Assembly: GCA_012728295.1 (NCBI GenBank)
Contig: JAAYFJ010000080.1
Location: forward strand, 1 to 64,000
DNA from: Tissierellia bacterium
GTDB lineage: Bacteria; Bacillota; Clostridia; Tissierellales; Peptoniphilaceae
Length of the DNA stretch: 64,000 nt
Direction: 5' to 3'
This document shows positions 42,027 to 50,915 of this stretch, piece by piece. Within the stretch, counting starts at the first letter, position 1, and the number at the start of each line of letters is the position of its first letter. Below the pieces are notes generated by a model. It did not search any database and was not told where the DNA came from. It saw only the letters and a list, made by a program, of their open reading frames with translations. The position numbers and the translations under genes were made by a program.

Positions 42027-43946
42027 CTAGAAATCCATAGCTTTTGCGTCTACTTCTCCTCGAATTAGCTCAATAAACTCACGTAAATCCATGGCTCCTA
42101 AGTCCACTCCATCTCTACGTCTTAAAGTTACCTTGCCCTCTTCTTTTTCCTTGTCTCCTAGCACCATCATATATGGTACCTTCTCCATTTGAGCCGCACG
42201 TATCTTATAGCCAATTTTTTCCGCCCTATAGTCCTCTTCAACCCTAATATTTGCTTCTTTTAGCTTTGCAGCGATTTCTTTAGCATACTCCAATTGATGA
42301 TCCGAGATTGGAAGCACTTTAACCTGAACCGGTGAAAGCCAAGTTGGGAATTTCCCTGCAAAGTGTTCAATTAATATCCCAATGAAACGCTCCATGCTAC
42401 CATATACTACTCTGTGAAGCATTACAGGACGTTTTCTTTCGTTGTCCTTATCTACATATGAAATGTCAAATCTCTCTGGCATTTGGAAATCCAACTGAAT
42501 TGTTCCACACTGCCAAGTACGTCCGATAGCATCTTCTAATTGGAAGTCGATCTTAGGTCCGTAAAACGCTCCATCACCTTCATTAATAGTATATGGTAGT
42601 CCTTTGGCTTCCAATGCATTTATCAAGCCTTTAGTTGCCAATTCCCACTGCTCATCACTACCCATGGAATCTTCCGGTCTAGTAGATAGTTCAACCCTAT
42701 AGTTAAATCCAAATACATTGTACATATAGTCTGCTAAATCTATGATTCCAATTATCTCTTCTTTAATCTGCTCTGGAAGGATAAATAAATGCGCATCATC
42801 TTGAGTAAACGCTCTTACTCTCATAAGTCCATGAAGAGCTCCAGACAATTCGTGACGGTGAACTAATCCTAGTTCGCCCCATCTTAGAGGAAGATCCCTA
42901 TAGCTATATAAATTGCTCTTATATAATAATATGGAGCCTGGGCAGTTCATAGGCTTAATTGCATAATTTCCCTCATCGATAGTTGTGAAGTACATATTGT
43001 CCTGATAGTGATCCCAGTGACCTGATTGGTGCCACAAATCTTCGTTTAGGATTATAGGAGTTTTTATTTCTTCATAACCACGTTTTCTATGCTCTTTACG
43101 CCAAAAATCCTCTAAAGTGTTTCTCAATACCATTCCTTTAGGATGGAAGAATGGGAAACCTGGTCCTTCTTCATGCATTGTAAACAAGCCCAACTCTTTC
43201 CCAAGCTTTCTATGGTCACGTTTTTTCGCTTCTTCTATTCGATCTAAATACTCTTCCAAATCCTTGTTCTTTTCAAAGGAAATACCATAGATTCTTTGAA
43301 GCATCTTGTTCTTTTCATCGCCTCTCCAATACGCTCCGGCAATGGATAGTAGTTTTGCAGCTTTTACTTTTTTAACGTCATAAAGGTGAGGACCTGCACA
43401 AAGGTCTACGAATTCACCTAATTTGTAGAAAGATATAATAGCATCTTCTGGTAGATTTTCAATTAATTCTACTTTATATACCTCATCCAGTTTTTTGAAG
43501 TACTCTAATGCCTCATCACGACCCATTTCGTATCTCTCTAGTTTTTCTCCCGCTTTCACAATCTTTTTCATTTCAGCTTCAATCGCTTCTAAGTCTTCGG
43601 GAGTAAATCTATGAGCTGTATCCAAGTCATAGTAGAACCCTTGCTCAATTGCTGGCCCTATGGCAAATTTTACATCTGGGAATAGTTTCATAATGGCATA
43701 GGCCATAATGTGAGATGAGGTATGCCAGAATATTTCTTTCCCTTCTGGGTCACTGAAGTTAACCAACTTAAATTCCCCATCTCCATGGATAGGTTCTTGC
43801 ATTCCCATTATTTTACCATCTACTACTGCTCCCAGCGAATTTCTAGCTAATCCTGCAGAAATTGACATAGCCACATCATTTACAGTCACACCATCATCAA
43901 ATTCGTGTATACTTCCATCAGGATAAGATAATCTTACTTGTTTCAT
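42027..43946 (-). CDS. thrS: Threonyl-tRNA synthetase
   Basis: 639-residue class II enzyme: N-terminal TGS domain (about 1-62), editing domain (about 65-220, with the HTSSHIMAYA metal/active-site motif), catalytic core with the zinc-binding residues in KPMNCPGSILLYK, motif 2 GLVHRHELSGALHGLMRVR and motif 3 MLHRVVYGSMERFIG, and a C-terminal anticodon domain (about 535-639). AAGGAGGATT precedes the ATG. Expression is governed by the T-box upstream. Confidence 0.97.
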   Translation of the reverse strand: MKQVRLSYPDGSIHEFDDGVTVNDVAMSISAGLARNSLGAVVDGKIMGMQEPIHGDGEFKLVNFSDPEGKEIFWHTSSHIMAYAIMKLFPDVKFAIGPAIEQGFYYDLDTAHRFTPEDLEAIEAEMKKIVKAGEKLERYEMGRDEALEYFKKLDEVYKVELIENLPEDAIISFYKLGEFVDLCAGPHLYDVKKVKAAKLLSIAGAYWRGDEKNKMLQRIYGISFEKNKDLEEYLDRIEEAKKRDHRKLGKELGLFTMHEEGPGFPFFHPKGMVLRNTLEDFWRKEHRKRGYEEIKTPIILNEDLWHQSGHWDHYQDNMYFTTIDEGNYAIKPMNCPGSILLYKSNLYSYRDLPLRWGELGLVHRHELSGALHGLMRVRAFTQDDAHLFILPEQIKEEIIGIIDLADYMYNVFGFNYRVELSTRPEDSMGSDEQWELATKGLINALEAKGLPYTINEGDGAFYGPKIDFQLEDAIGRTWQCGTIQLDFQMPERFDISYVDKDNERKRPVMLHRVVYGSMERFIGILIEHFAGKFPTWLSPVQVKVLPISDHQLEYAKEIAAKLKEANIRVEEDYRAEKIGYKIRAAQMEKVPYMMVLGDKEKEEGKVTLRRRDGVDLGAMDLREFIELIRGEVDAKAMDF

Positions 43947-43973
43947 TTAACAATCCTCCTTATTTTTGAATAT

Positions 43974-44165
43974 AAAAAAAACCTACCTCCCAAAGGGACG
44001 ATAGGTTCGTGGTTCCACCCTCATTACTTCTCAAATCCGTTAACGCCGGCAACGATTATGTTTCCATAAAGCTCAGAGGTGGTCTTCAACGAACAGACTA
44101 TGAACTCGCACCAACCGTTCACTCGCTTTAAGTCTTGTTTCGCCTACTCTTCTCTTCAACGCTAG
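43974..44165 (-). promoter_or_regulatory. T-box riboswitch of thrS (specifier ACC)
   Basis: The T-box sequence AGGGTGGAACCACG (44008-44021), followed by the terminator ACCTA / TAGGT with an inner CCC/GGG and eight U (43974-44008). The specifier triplet, in context TTGAAG-ACC-ACCTC, lies at 44081-44083 and reads ACC, a threonine codon. Confidence 0.9.
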
Positions 44166-44169
44166 TGTT

Positions 44170-44198
44170 ATTATACCACAACTATAGTGAATTTTAAA
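44170..44198 (-). promoter_or_regulatory. Sigma-A promoter of the thrS T-box transcript
   Basis: TTTAAA (44193-44198), 17-base spacer, TATAAT (44170-44175). The -35 box overlaps the hisS stop codon. Confidence 0.6.
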
Positions 44199-45507
44199 CA
44201 TTTTTTAATAATGATATTAAATCATTTTCAGATAATTTCTCTTGCTCCCCAGTAACCATATCCCTTAGGGTCCAAAGTCCAGTTTCAACTTCTTCTGCAC
44301 CTACTATTATTGCTTTTTCCACTCCTAATTGATCGGCATATTTGAACTTCTTATTGATTTTACCAGATTCCAAATATATCTGACAAGCAATACCATTGTC
44401 CTGTAGCTTTGTACTCAGTGAAATTGCCTCATTGTTATTGTCTCCCATAGGAATTATTAATGCTTTTATCAAACTCTTAGGTGAGTCCTTAAAGTGCCCA
44501 GCTTCTTTTAGCTTGAAAAACAACCTGCTTAAACCAATGGAAATACCAACACCTGGTAATGATTGCTTAGTATAGTAATCTGCGAGGTTATCATATCTTC
44601 CACCACTGCACACACTACCTATTTCTGGGTATTCGTCAAGTGTAGTTTCATATACTGTGCCTGTATAATAATCCAAACCTCTGGCAATAGATAAATCTAT
44701 TTTATAGTCTTTTTCTGTGACTCCAAAGAGTTCAATTACCTGTACAACTTGTTCTAATTCTAATACACCTTGTGAAAACAATTCGTCATTTATTTCCAAT
44801 GCTTTAAGAGCTTTTAAAACTTCTTGTGTATTGCCTTCAATTGCAATGAATTGCATTATCCTATTAGCACTATCCTCAGAAAGCCCAAGCTCTTCTAATT
44901 CCGCTATGGTTTTTTCAATACCAATTTTGTCTAGCTTATCTACAATCCTAAGAACTGACAAAGAATCTTCTATTCCTAAGTATCTGTAAAAACCAGTTAA
45001 TAGCTTTCTATTATTAATCCTAAGAGTGAAATCATCAAAGCCTAAATCTCGAAAAGTTCGGCAAATAATTGCTGGTATTTCTCCATCGTTTTCTATTGCT
45101 AGAGAACCATTTCCTATTATGTCGATGTCACATTGATAAAACTCTCTATATCTTCCCTTTTGATTACGCTCTCCCCTATATACTTTTGCTATATGATAAC
45201 GTCTAAATGGGAATGACAATTCGCTAAAGTGCTGCGCCACATATCTGGCTAAGGGAACAGTCAAATCAAACCTCATCGCCATATCTGTATCCCCTTTTGA
45301 AAAGCGATAAACTTGTTTTTCAGTATCGCCGCCACCTTTTGCAAGCAATACCTGCGCTTTTTCCAAAACAGGTGTATCAATTGGCAAAAATCCAAAAGAT
45401 TCATAATTATGACGAATGGTGTCCATCATATTATTAAAAAGTATCTGATCCTCAGGTAAATACTCATTAAATCCTGGCAAGATTGAGGGGGTTACTATAT
45501 TGGTCAT
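44194..45507 (-). CDS. hisS: Histidyl-tRNA synthetase
   Basis: 437-residue class II synthetase. Motif 2 is in AKVYRGERNQKGRYREFYQ, the histidine-specific motif is ARGLDYYTGTVYE, and motif 3 is PGVGISIGLSRLF; a C-terminal anticodon domain follows (about 340-437). The ATG at 45507 follows AAAGGAGAACCT; an in-frame ATG at 45522 lies before that ribosome site. No T-box is present; the gene begins 42 bases after the tRNA terminator. Confidence 0.95.
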   Translation of the reverse strand: MTNIVTPSILPGFNEYLPEDQILFNNMMDTIRHNYESFGFLPIDTPVLEKAQVLLAKGGGDTEKQVYRFSKGDTDMAMRFDLTVPLARYVAQHFSELSFPFRRYHIAKVYRGERNQKGRYREFYQCDIDIIGNGSLAIENDGEIPAIICRTFRDLGFDDFTLRINNRKLLTGFYRYLGIEDSLSVLRIVDKLDKIGIEKTIAELEELGLSEDSANRIMQFIAIEGNTQEVLKALKALEINDELFSQGVLELEQVVQVIELFGVTEKDYKIDLSIARGLDYYTGTVYETTLDEYPEIGSVCSGGRYDNLADYYTKQSLPGVGISIGLSRLFFKLKEAGHFKDSPKSLIKALIIPMGDNNNEAISLSTKLQDNGIACQIYLESGKINKKFKYADQLGVEKAIIVGAEEVETGLWTLRDMVTGEQEKLSENDLISLLKNV

Positions 45508-45548
45508 AGGTTCTCCTTTCATTTCATTGAAATTACTTATATCGTTAT

Positions 45549-45576
45549 AAAAAACCCGGCGTAAAACGCCGGGTTA
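45549..45576 (-). terminator. Terminator of the tRNA operon
   Basis: Stem CCCGGCG / CGCCGGG with a short loop, followed by TTTTTTA on the minus strand, two bases 3' of tRNA-Cys. Confidence 0.85.
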
Positions 45577-45577
45577 A

Positions 45578-45651
45578 TGGAGGCGACACCCGGACTTGAA
45601 CCGGGGGTAAGGGTGTTGCAGACCCGTGCCTTACCACTTGGCTATGTCGCC
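45578..45651 (-). tRNA. tRNA-Cys (GCA)
   Basis: 74-base cloverleaf on the minus strand with encoded CCA. The anticodon is GCA in GTCTGCAACAC, the acceptor stem GGCGACA pairs with TGTCGCC, and the T-loop is GTTCAAGTC. Confidence 0.95.
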
Positions 45652-45652
45652 A

Positions 45653-45727
45653 TGGAGCGGAAGACGAGATTCGAACTCGCGACCCTCGCCTTGGCAAGGC
45701 GATGCTCTACCACTGAGCCACTTCCGC
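45653..45727 (-). tRNA. tRNA-Gly (GCC)
   Basis: 75-base cloverleaf with encoded CCA. The anticodon is GCC in CTTGCCAAG, the acceptor stem GCGGAAG pairs with CTTCCGC, and the T-loop is GTTCGAATC. Confidence 0.96.
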
Positions 45728-45773
45728 ACTTGCATTATGATTATATCACAATGCAAAAAAATTACAATACTAA

Positions 45774-45849
45774 TGGTGCCCAGAGCCGGAATCGAACCAG
45801 CGACACGTAGATTTTCAGTCTACTGCTCTACCGACTGAGCTATCTGGGC
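45774..45849 (-). tRNA. tRNA-Phe (GAA)
   Basis: 76-base cloverleaf with encoded CCA. The anticodon is GAA in ACTGAAAATC, the acceptor stem GCCCAGA pairs with TCTGGGC, and the T-loop is GTTCGATTC. First tRNA of the operon. Confidence 0.97.
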
Positions 45850-45852
45850 GTT

Positions 45853-45873
45853 TTGCTCCAACTTTTGGAGCAA
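45853..45873 (-). other. Hairpin in the tRNA leader
   Basis: Perfect 9-bp inverted repeat TTGCTCCAA / TTGGAGCAA with a three-base loop, just 5' of tRNA-Phe and without a U run; perhaps a processing signal. Confidence 0.45.
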
Positions 45874-45883
45874 CAACACTAAT

Positions 45884-45912
45884 ATATTACCCTATGGGTA
45901 TTTTTTTGTCAA
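45884..45912 (-). promoter_or_regulatory. Sigma-A promoter of the tRNA operon
   Basis: TTGACA (45907-45912), 17-base spacer, TAATAT (45884-45889), upstream of the leader hairpin and tRNA-Phe. Confidence 0.65.
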
Positions 45913-45959
45913 GAAAAAAAACCTTATTTTAATGTTCCTAAACTCCATACTTTAATCCA

Positions 45960-46775
45960 TCATACTGTAGTGCGAAGATTCAGCCATTCTAGAATATCTT
46001 CCATCACTTGTTCCTTCTGAATTTCATTTAATATCTCGTGGTATAATCCATCATAAATTTTAATATCTTTATCGTTGCTAGAAATATTATTATATAGCCA
46101 CTTGCTGTCCTCAACGCTTACTAATAAATCATCACTTCCATGAAGTATTAAAACAGGATCATTAAATTTGCTACATTTTTCTTTAATTACCTCAACACCT
46201 TTATAAAAACCTCTCACTAACCCAACCGTCACGTGCTTAATAACTTTTGGATCATTTTTATAATTTGTTACTATTTCTAAATCGTGGGATATTTTATGTG
46301 CTTGAAGCCCAGCGAAATTTCCTGGTATCTTTATCTTTCCTGGAACCCATTTTGGAATTGGCTTCAGCTTTCCACTGCTATTATAAGTCATAGCCCCTGA
46401 AAGTATTAATCCATCTACCATATTCGGATGCTCTACAGCGAAACCTGCTACAGTGAAGCCTCCCATACTATGCCCTAAAATAAAAAGTGGAGCGTCAAGT
46501 TTATCTTTGTTTATGAATTGGACTACTTCATAGAGGTCTTTAAATAACGTGTCCCGTTCATTAAAATATACTCTTTCTCCTTCACTGTCACCATGGCCAC
46601 GTTGATCATATCGGATTGTTCTGTAGTTGTTTTCATTTAAAAACTTTACCAAATGGTTATATCTTTCTTTATACTCTGCTAATCCGTGCACAATGAGAAC
46701 TTGCCCCCTAATTGGTTGTTCGCCCTCATTTACTTCCACAATCAAGTTCGTTCCATCAGACATTTGAAGTTTCAA
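45960..46775 (-). CDS. Alpha/beta hydrolase, lysophospholipase-like
   Basis: 271-residue cytosolic serine hydrolase with RYDQRGHGDSEGE (oxyanion/strand 4 region), the nucleophile elbow GHSMGG (about residue 106), and the acid/His pair in LHGSDDLLVS and YDGLYHEILNE. It resembles monoacylglycerol lipases/lysophospholipases; the substrate is unknown. The start is TTG at 46775 with AAAGGAGG before it, two bases after hslO. Last gene of the hpt-to-hydrolase run. Confidence 0.88.
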   Translation of the reverse strand: MKLQMSDGTNLIVEVNEGEQPIRGQVLIVHGLAEYKERYNHLVKFLNENNYRTIRYDQRGHGDSEGERVYFNERDTLFKDLYEVVQFINKDKLDAPLFILGHSMGGFTVAGFAVEHPNMVDGLILSGAMTYNSSGKLKPIPKWVPGKIKIPGNFAGLQAHKISHDLEIVTNYKNDPKVIKHVTVGLVRGFYKGVEVIKEKCSKFNDPVLILHGSDDLLVSVEDSKWLYNNISSNDKDIKIYDGLYHEILNEIQKEQVMEDILEWLNLRTTV

Positions 46776-46777
46776 GA

Positions 46778-47665
46778 CTATTCCTCCTTTGAATCAATGT
46801 CCATAAGTTCTCTAAGTTTATCTTCATCAAACATGTGCTTGCTATTACAGAACTGACAAACCAGTTCAGCTTTTCCATCCTCTTTAATAATCTCTTCCAA
46901 ATCCCTCTTACCTAAAGATATCAGAGCTCTTTCCATTTTTTCTAAGGAACAATCGCAATGATATGCAATATCTGTGGTTTCAAGTACAGTTAACTCTAAC
47001 GGTGCCAACATAATTTCAGCTATCTCCTCTGGAGTCACTCCTCGAGAAATCATCGAGCTAACCGGTTCTAATTTGTGTACAGCCTTTTCCACAGCAACAA
47101 TATCCTCTTCCGTAGCATCTGGCATTAATTGTATGATAAACCCACCTGACCCTTTTACTGTTAAGTCAGTGTCCACAAGGACGCCAAGAGATACTACTGA
47201 TTCAATCTGTTCTGATGTATAGAAGTATTGGGCGAAATCCATTCCAATCTCACCATTTACAAGCTCAACTTGGCCACTATATGGTTCTTTTAATCCCAAG
47301 TCTTGAATTACTTGTAAATACCCGTTGGTACCAACTATTCCACCTACATCCAGATGTCCATCTCTATCAGGTAAATCTGCCTCTGGATTTTCGCAATAAC
47401 CTTTTACATTCCCCTTAGAATCGGCCACAGTTACCATTCTGCCAATTGGACCGCCGCCATTAATAATAAAGGTAGCTATGTCGCTTTCATTTTTCATAGG
47501 GGCAGCTATCATTGCCGAGGCAGTCAATAATCTTCCCATTGCCGCTGTTGATGTTGCTGATGCCCCATGTGTATTCCTAAACTCTTCAACAGTTGCCGTA
47601 GTTCTAGCTACCATAACTCTAACTCTATTATTTGGATTAATAGCTCTAATTAAATAATCTTTCAT
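46778..47665 (-). CDS. hslO: Redox-regulated chaperone Hsp33
   Basis: 295 residues. The N-terminal chaperone core includes NGGGPIGRMVTVADSKG and GSGGFIIQLMPDA; the C-terminal zinc redox switch has the four cysteines YHCDCS and VCQFC (CxC...CxxC). Oxidation releases zinc and activates the holdase function. GAAAGGTGAAAGT precedes the ATG; a methyltransferase gene ends five bases before. Confidence 0.95.
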   Translation of the reverse strand: MKDYLIRAINPNNRVRVMVARTTATVEEFRNTHGASATSTAAMGRLLTASAMIAAPMKNESDIATFIINGGGPIGRMVTVADSKGNVKGYCENPEADLPDRDGHLDVGGIVGTNGYLQVIQDLGLKEPYSGQVELVNGEIGMDFAQYFYTSEQIESVVSLGVLVDTDLTVKGSGGFIIQLMPDATEEDIVAVEKAVHKLEPVSSMISRGVTPEEIAEIMLAPLELTVLETTDIAYHCDCSLEKMERALISLGKRDLEEIIKEDGKAELVCQFCNSKHMFDEDKLRELMDIDSKEE

Positions 47666-47669
47666 ACTT

Positions 47670-48392
47670 TCACCTTTCTAGTAAATACATTGTCCTCAAG
47701 CTTTCTTCCAGTCCTTCTTTGCTCGTTAGAAACTTAGACTGTGATACTATCTTCAGATTTGCTTTTGTAATAATATCCTTCCACCCCTCTGAAGATTCCA
47801 AGTACAACTTGTGGTTCTCTTTTATTCTAATCCATTCTTCTTTTAAGAAAAATGCCTGTACTTCGATTTCAAGATTTTTCATATCACTAATTTCATAGGT
47901 ATATACGGCGAATAAATCTTCCTCATCTACTTGAAACATTGCAGAATCTAATTCTTGCATAATTTCTAAACATCTGGCATCAAATATAATCTGCCCTTTA
48001 GAAGATAGCATTTCCCTAAGTTTGATTAACACTTCAACCCTCTCAGAAGGCTTTATATAGTGGATTACATCGCTTGTAAAAACTATTAAGTCATATTTCC
48101 CCTTACCCACTATCTTTCTTACATCTTCACAAATCCAATTAGCTTTGATGCCTTTATTCTTGGCAATTTTTATCATATCTTCAGATAAATCTACGGCATC
48201 CAGAATATAGTCATCAGCTAAATATTTGCTTAGCTCTCCAGTACCACATCCTATTTCTAAGCAAGTATTTATCGACTTATTCCATGGCGAAAGGATGGTA
48301 CTTAGTTCTTCGTACCATCCCTTATAATCAAAATCTTCCATTAGCCTATCATAAATAAGGCTAAAGTCTCCATAAACTCTATTATTTTTCAT
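47670..48392 (-). CDS. Class I SAM-dependent methyltransferase
   Basis: 240 residues with the SAM motif CLEIGCGTGELSKYLA (about 41-56), the acidic end of strand 2 in LDAVDLSEDMI, and the strand 4 motif YDLIVFTSDVIHYI. Similar genes often annotate as methyltransferase-domain proteins without known substrate. The start overlaps the sirtuin gene end by 11 bases. I cannot assign a target. Confidence 0.85.
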   Translation of the reverse strand: MKNNRVYGDFSLIYDRLMEDFDYKGWYEELSTILSPWNKSINTCLEIGCGTGELSKYLADDYILDAVDLSEDMIKIAKNKGIKANWICEDVRKIVGKGKYDLIVFTSDVIHYIKPSERVEVLIKLREMLSSKGQIIFDARCLEIMQELDSAMFQVDEEDLFAVYTYEISDMKNLEIEVQAFFLKEEWIRIKENHKLYLESSEGWKDIITKANLKIVSQSKFLTSKEGLEESLRTMYLLER

Positions 48393-49119
48393 TCAACGCC
48401 TCATATATATTTTGCAACACTTTGCCTGAACCTTCGTTAAATACCACGTCTGCAACTCTATCATATGGAGTTGGCTCATTATTTATAATAATTAGTTTCT
48501 TCACCATTCTTGGTAAGAAACTTACAGGAGCTACAACTAAGCTCGTTCCAACAACTATTAACAACTCTGTATTTTCCAACTCTCGCACAGCATGACTATA
48601 TGCCACGGGCATTTGGTCTCCAAATAAGACTACATCAGTTCTCAGTACTCCTCCACAACTCGGGCAAATTGGAGGAATTTCTCCAGCATCAACTTTTTCT
48701 TGTAGTATTGAGAAATCATATTCTCTACCACATCTGGTACAACTGGCAGTTCTAGTCTGTCCATGAACTTCAAATATTTTTCTAGAACCAGCTTTATGGT
48801 GTAAGTTATCTATGTTTTGAGTAATTACTCCTTGTACAAATCCATCTTTTTCCATATCGGCAATGGCAATATGCCCTGCATTGGGCTTCACATCAGCCAT
48901 ATCTGTCAAAATTTTAAAACCATTGCTGTAGAATTTTTCAGGATATTTTTCCATAATGTGTGCTGACAACACCTCTGCAGGATCCATTTTAGTCCATAAT
49001 CCTGTCTTGTCGCTACGGAAGTCAGGAACTCCTGATTCAGTAGAAATCCCCGCACCAGTCAACACCATAGTTTTTTTAGAATTCTTAATTAAGTTAGCAG
49101 CTTCCATGATTTTGTTCAT
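48382..49119 (-). CDS. cobB: NAD-dependent protein deacetylase (sirtuin)
   Basis: 245-residue Sir2-family enzyme that removes acyl groups from lysines using NAD. Motifs are VLTGAGISTESGVPDFRS (about 22-39), TQNIDNLHHKAG, the catalytic His in FEVHGQTRTA, and a four-Cys zinc site SCTRCGRE / CPSCGGVL, followed by LRTDVVLFGD. The ATG at 49119 keeps it clear of the upstream protease gene; a longer frame starts at 49149 inside that gene's end. AAGGATGGTG lies before the ATG. Confidence 0.9.
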   Translation of the reverse strand: MNKIMEAANLIKNSKKTMVLTGAGISTESGVPDFRSDKTGLWTKMDPAEVLSAHIMEKYPEKFYSNGFKILTDMADVKPNAGHIAIADMEKDGFVQGVITQNIDNLHHKAGSRKIFEVHGQTRTASCTRCGREYDFSILQEKVDAGEIPPICPSCGGVLRTDVVLFGDQMPVAYSHAVRELENTELLIVVGTSLVVAPVSFLPRMVKKLIIINNEPTPYDRVADVVFNEGSGKVLQNIYEALNEK

Positions 49120-49132
49120 TTTCACACCATCC

Positions 49133-50224
49133 TTACTTTGCATAAACAATTCTCACTACATTGATTATCACATACATCAATACTAATAGCCAGATGGGCG
49201 TTTGCTCAAAAATATTATCTTTCCCCGGAGGAAGAAATTCCTGATTTTTTCTTATTTTAGCCTCTTGAGATTCTAGTGGTTTGGGCATTAATTCCTGTTG
49301 TCTTTGCACTTCAACTAATTTCTGTGCCAAACGAATAAAAATAAATAATCCTAATATTACAAATAATCCCACTGCTCCAAAGGCAATCGCCAAATCTTGA
49401 GTTGCAATTTGCTCAACATTTGGAAGTCTTTTTTCAGCAGTATCCACTAAGTGAACTAGTCTCATTCCATGTATAATAGTGTTTGAAATAAAGTTGTGTA
49501 CAAAGTGAGCTATCATTGCCGCATATATTGACCCTGTTTTCATAGTTAAAAAGCCTAGTAAAGCTCCTAATAAAAATGGTCCAATAAGATTTTGTAAAGA
49601 AAAATGAAATATCCCGAATAGCAAAGCAGTTGCCCATATGGCATATCTCTTGCCATCTTCCTCATATGCATTTAACATTATTCCTCTAAACATCATCTCT
49701 TCACAAATAGCAGGAATTATACATACCAATAATATAGCCTGTAAATACGCTCCCAATCCAGTTTCAGCTAAGACTGTAGGCGCAGCCAACTCCATAAATT
49801 GCCCCAATCCCATGAGTACTATTGCATTAATCAATACTCCTAAGGGATAAATGGAAATCGTCATACCAATGATTAGGGTAACTACCCTAATTGGCAGCGG
49901 ATTTAATCGATAGGTCTTCACCATAGAACGCCTACTTAACCATACTAATAACAGCCCCGGTAATAACACTACCAAAAGCTGATTAATAAGAGTGATTTCA
50001 TAAGAAGGTCTTTGCGATATTCCATAGCTTACCATGACAAATGCCACAGCTTGTAAAATCATCAGCCAATTAGCTTGACCTATTGAAATTCTTCTGCCAT
50101 TCCAACTCTGCTCAGCCAACAGTTTCTGCCTGTAGTTGCGAAGATCTTCTTCAGTTTGAATCATATCTTCTAATGGCTCTAATACAATTTCTTGAATTTG
50201 GTCTAAATCCTGTTGGTTATCCAT
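49133..50224 (-). CDS. CPBP/Abi family intramembrane endopeptidase
   Basis: 363-residue membrane protein with about eight hydrophobic segments. The CPBP motifs are present: EEMMFRGIML (EExxxR), FGIFHFSLQN (FxxxH) and HFVHNF (HxxxN). Family members cleave isoprenylated or membrane proteins, or give bacteriocin self-immunity; the role here is unknown. The ATG at 50224 has GGAG eight bases before it; an in-frame GTG at 50236 overlaps the hpt stop. Confidence 0.88.
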   Translation of the reverse strand: MDNQQDLDQIQEIVLEPLEDMIQTEEDLRNYRQKLLAEQSWNGRRISIGQANWLMILQAVAFVMVSYGISQRPSYEITLINQLLVVLLPGLLLVWLSRRSMVKTYRLNPLPIRVVTLIIGMTISIYPLGVLINAIVLMGLGQFMELAAPTVLAETGLGAYLQAILLVCIIPAICEEMMFRGIMLNAYEEDGKRYAIWATALLFGIFHFSLQNLIGPFLLGALLGFLTMKTGSIYAAMIAHFVHNFISNTIIHGMRLVHLVDTAEKRLPNVEQIATQDLAIAFGAVGLFVILGLFIFIRLAQKLVEVQRQQELMPKPLESQEAKIRKNQEFLPPGKDNIFEQTPIWLLVLMYVIINVVRIVYAK

Positions 50225-50235
50225 GTTTTTCTCCA

Positions 50236-50757
50236 CTATTCATAAGTATAGATATATGGAACATTACGATAATAATCGCCATAATCTAAACCACAACCTA
50301 CAATAAATACATCAGGAATTTCAAAAGCAACATAATCTGGCGTTATGCTTTCGGTTCTACGCTCTGGTTTATCTAGCATTACACATATTTTTACAGAATT
50401 AGCACCAGCAGCAAGCAACCTTTCCTTTACCACCTTCAAAGTATTTCCCGAGTCCATAATATCATCTACTAAGATAACATCTCTTTCTCTAACTTGAGTT
50501 CTCACATCCTGCAGGATATTTACATTTCCTGTGCTCTCAAACCCATGATTATAGCTAGATGTGGTTAGAAAATCCACTTCCAATGTAATGTCCATAGCCC
50601 TTACCAAATCAGCGGTAAAAATAAAACCTCCACGTAAAATTCCAATTACTAAAGGTTTCTGATCTTTATAATCTTCACTTAGTTCCCCACCTAATTCGGT
50701 AACTCGTCTTTTTATTTCATCCTGAGAAATTAGAATGCGACGTTGCCCCTTTTCCAT
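50236..50757 (-). CDS. hpt: Hypoxanthine phosphoribosyltransferase
   Basis: 173 residues. The PRPP-binding motif VILVDDIMDSGNTL is intact (about 96-109), with VIGILRGGFIFTADLVRAMD and the base-contacting DYVAFEIPDVFIVGCGLDYG. It salvages hypoxanthine and guanine into IMP and GMP. GAGGAGATTA precedes the ATG; the promoter at 50825-50853 makes it the first gene of a run ending at 45960. Confidence 0.95.
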   Translation of the reverse strand: MEKGQRRILISQDEIKRRVTELGGELSEDYKDQKPLVIGILRGGFIFTADLVRAMDITLEVDFLTTSSYNHGFESTGNVNILQDVRTQVRERDVILVDDIMDSGNTLKVVKERLLAAGANSVKICVMLDKPERRTESITPDYVAFEIPDVFIVGCGLDYGDYYRNVPYIYTYE

Positions 50758-50824
50758 ATTAATCTCCTCACTATAATATGTTAATCAATGCTTTTCAGCT
50801 TTTCTTTTTATTTGTTGTCTATAT

Positions 50825-50853
50825 ATTATATAGGAAAGACGGCTGTGGTGCAA
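50825..50853 (-). promoter_or_regulatory. Sigma-A promoter of hpt
   Basis: TTGCAC (50848-50853), 17-base spacer, TATAAT (50825-50830), 67 bases upstream of the hpt start. Confidence 0.6.
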
Positions 50854-50884
50854 CGTGATAAAGATAAATGGCCCCAAAAAATAA

Positions 50885-50915
50885 TATAAAAAACCCTCTA
50901 TTTAGAGAGTTTTTT
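50885..50915 (-). terminator. Terminator overlapping the rph stop codon
   Basis: Minus strand: ACTCTCTA / TAGAGGGT stem (one G-U pair), followed by a U run. The rph TAG forms part of the stem. Confidence 0.7.

Noticed and set aside
45577-45838. Two overlapping open frames on the plus strand
   Set aside because: They are translations of the antisense strand of three tRNA genes, a well-known artefact.
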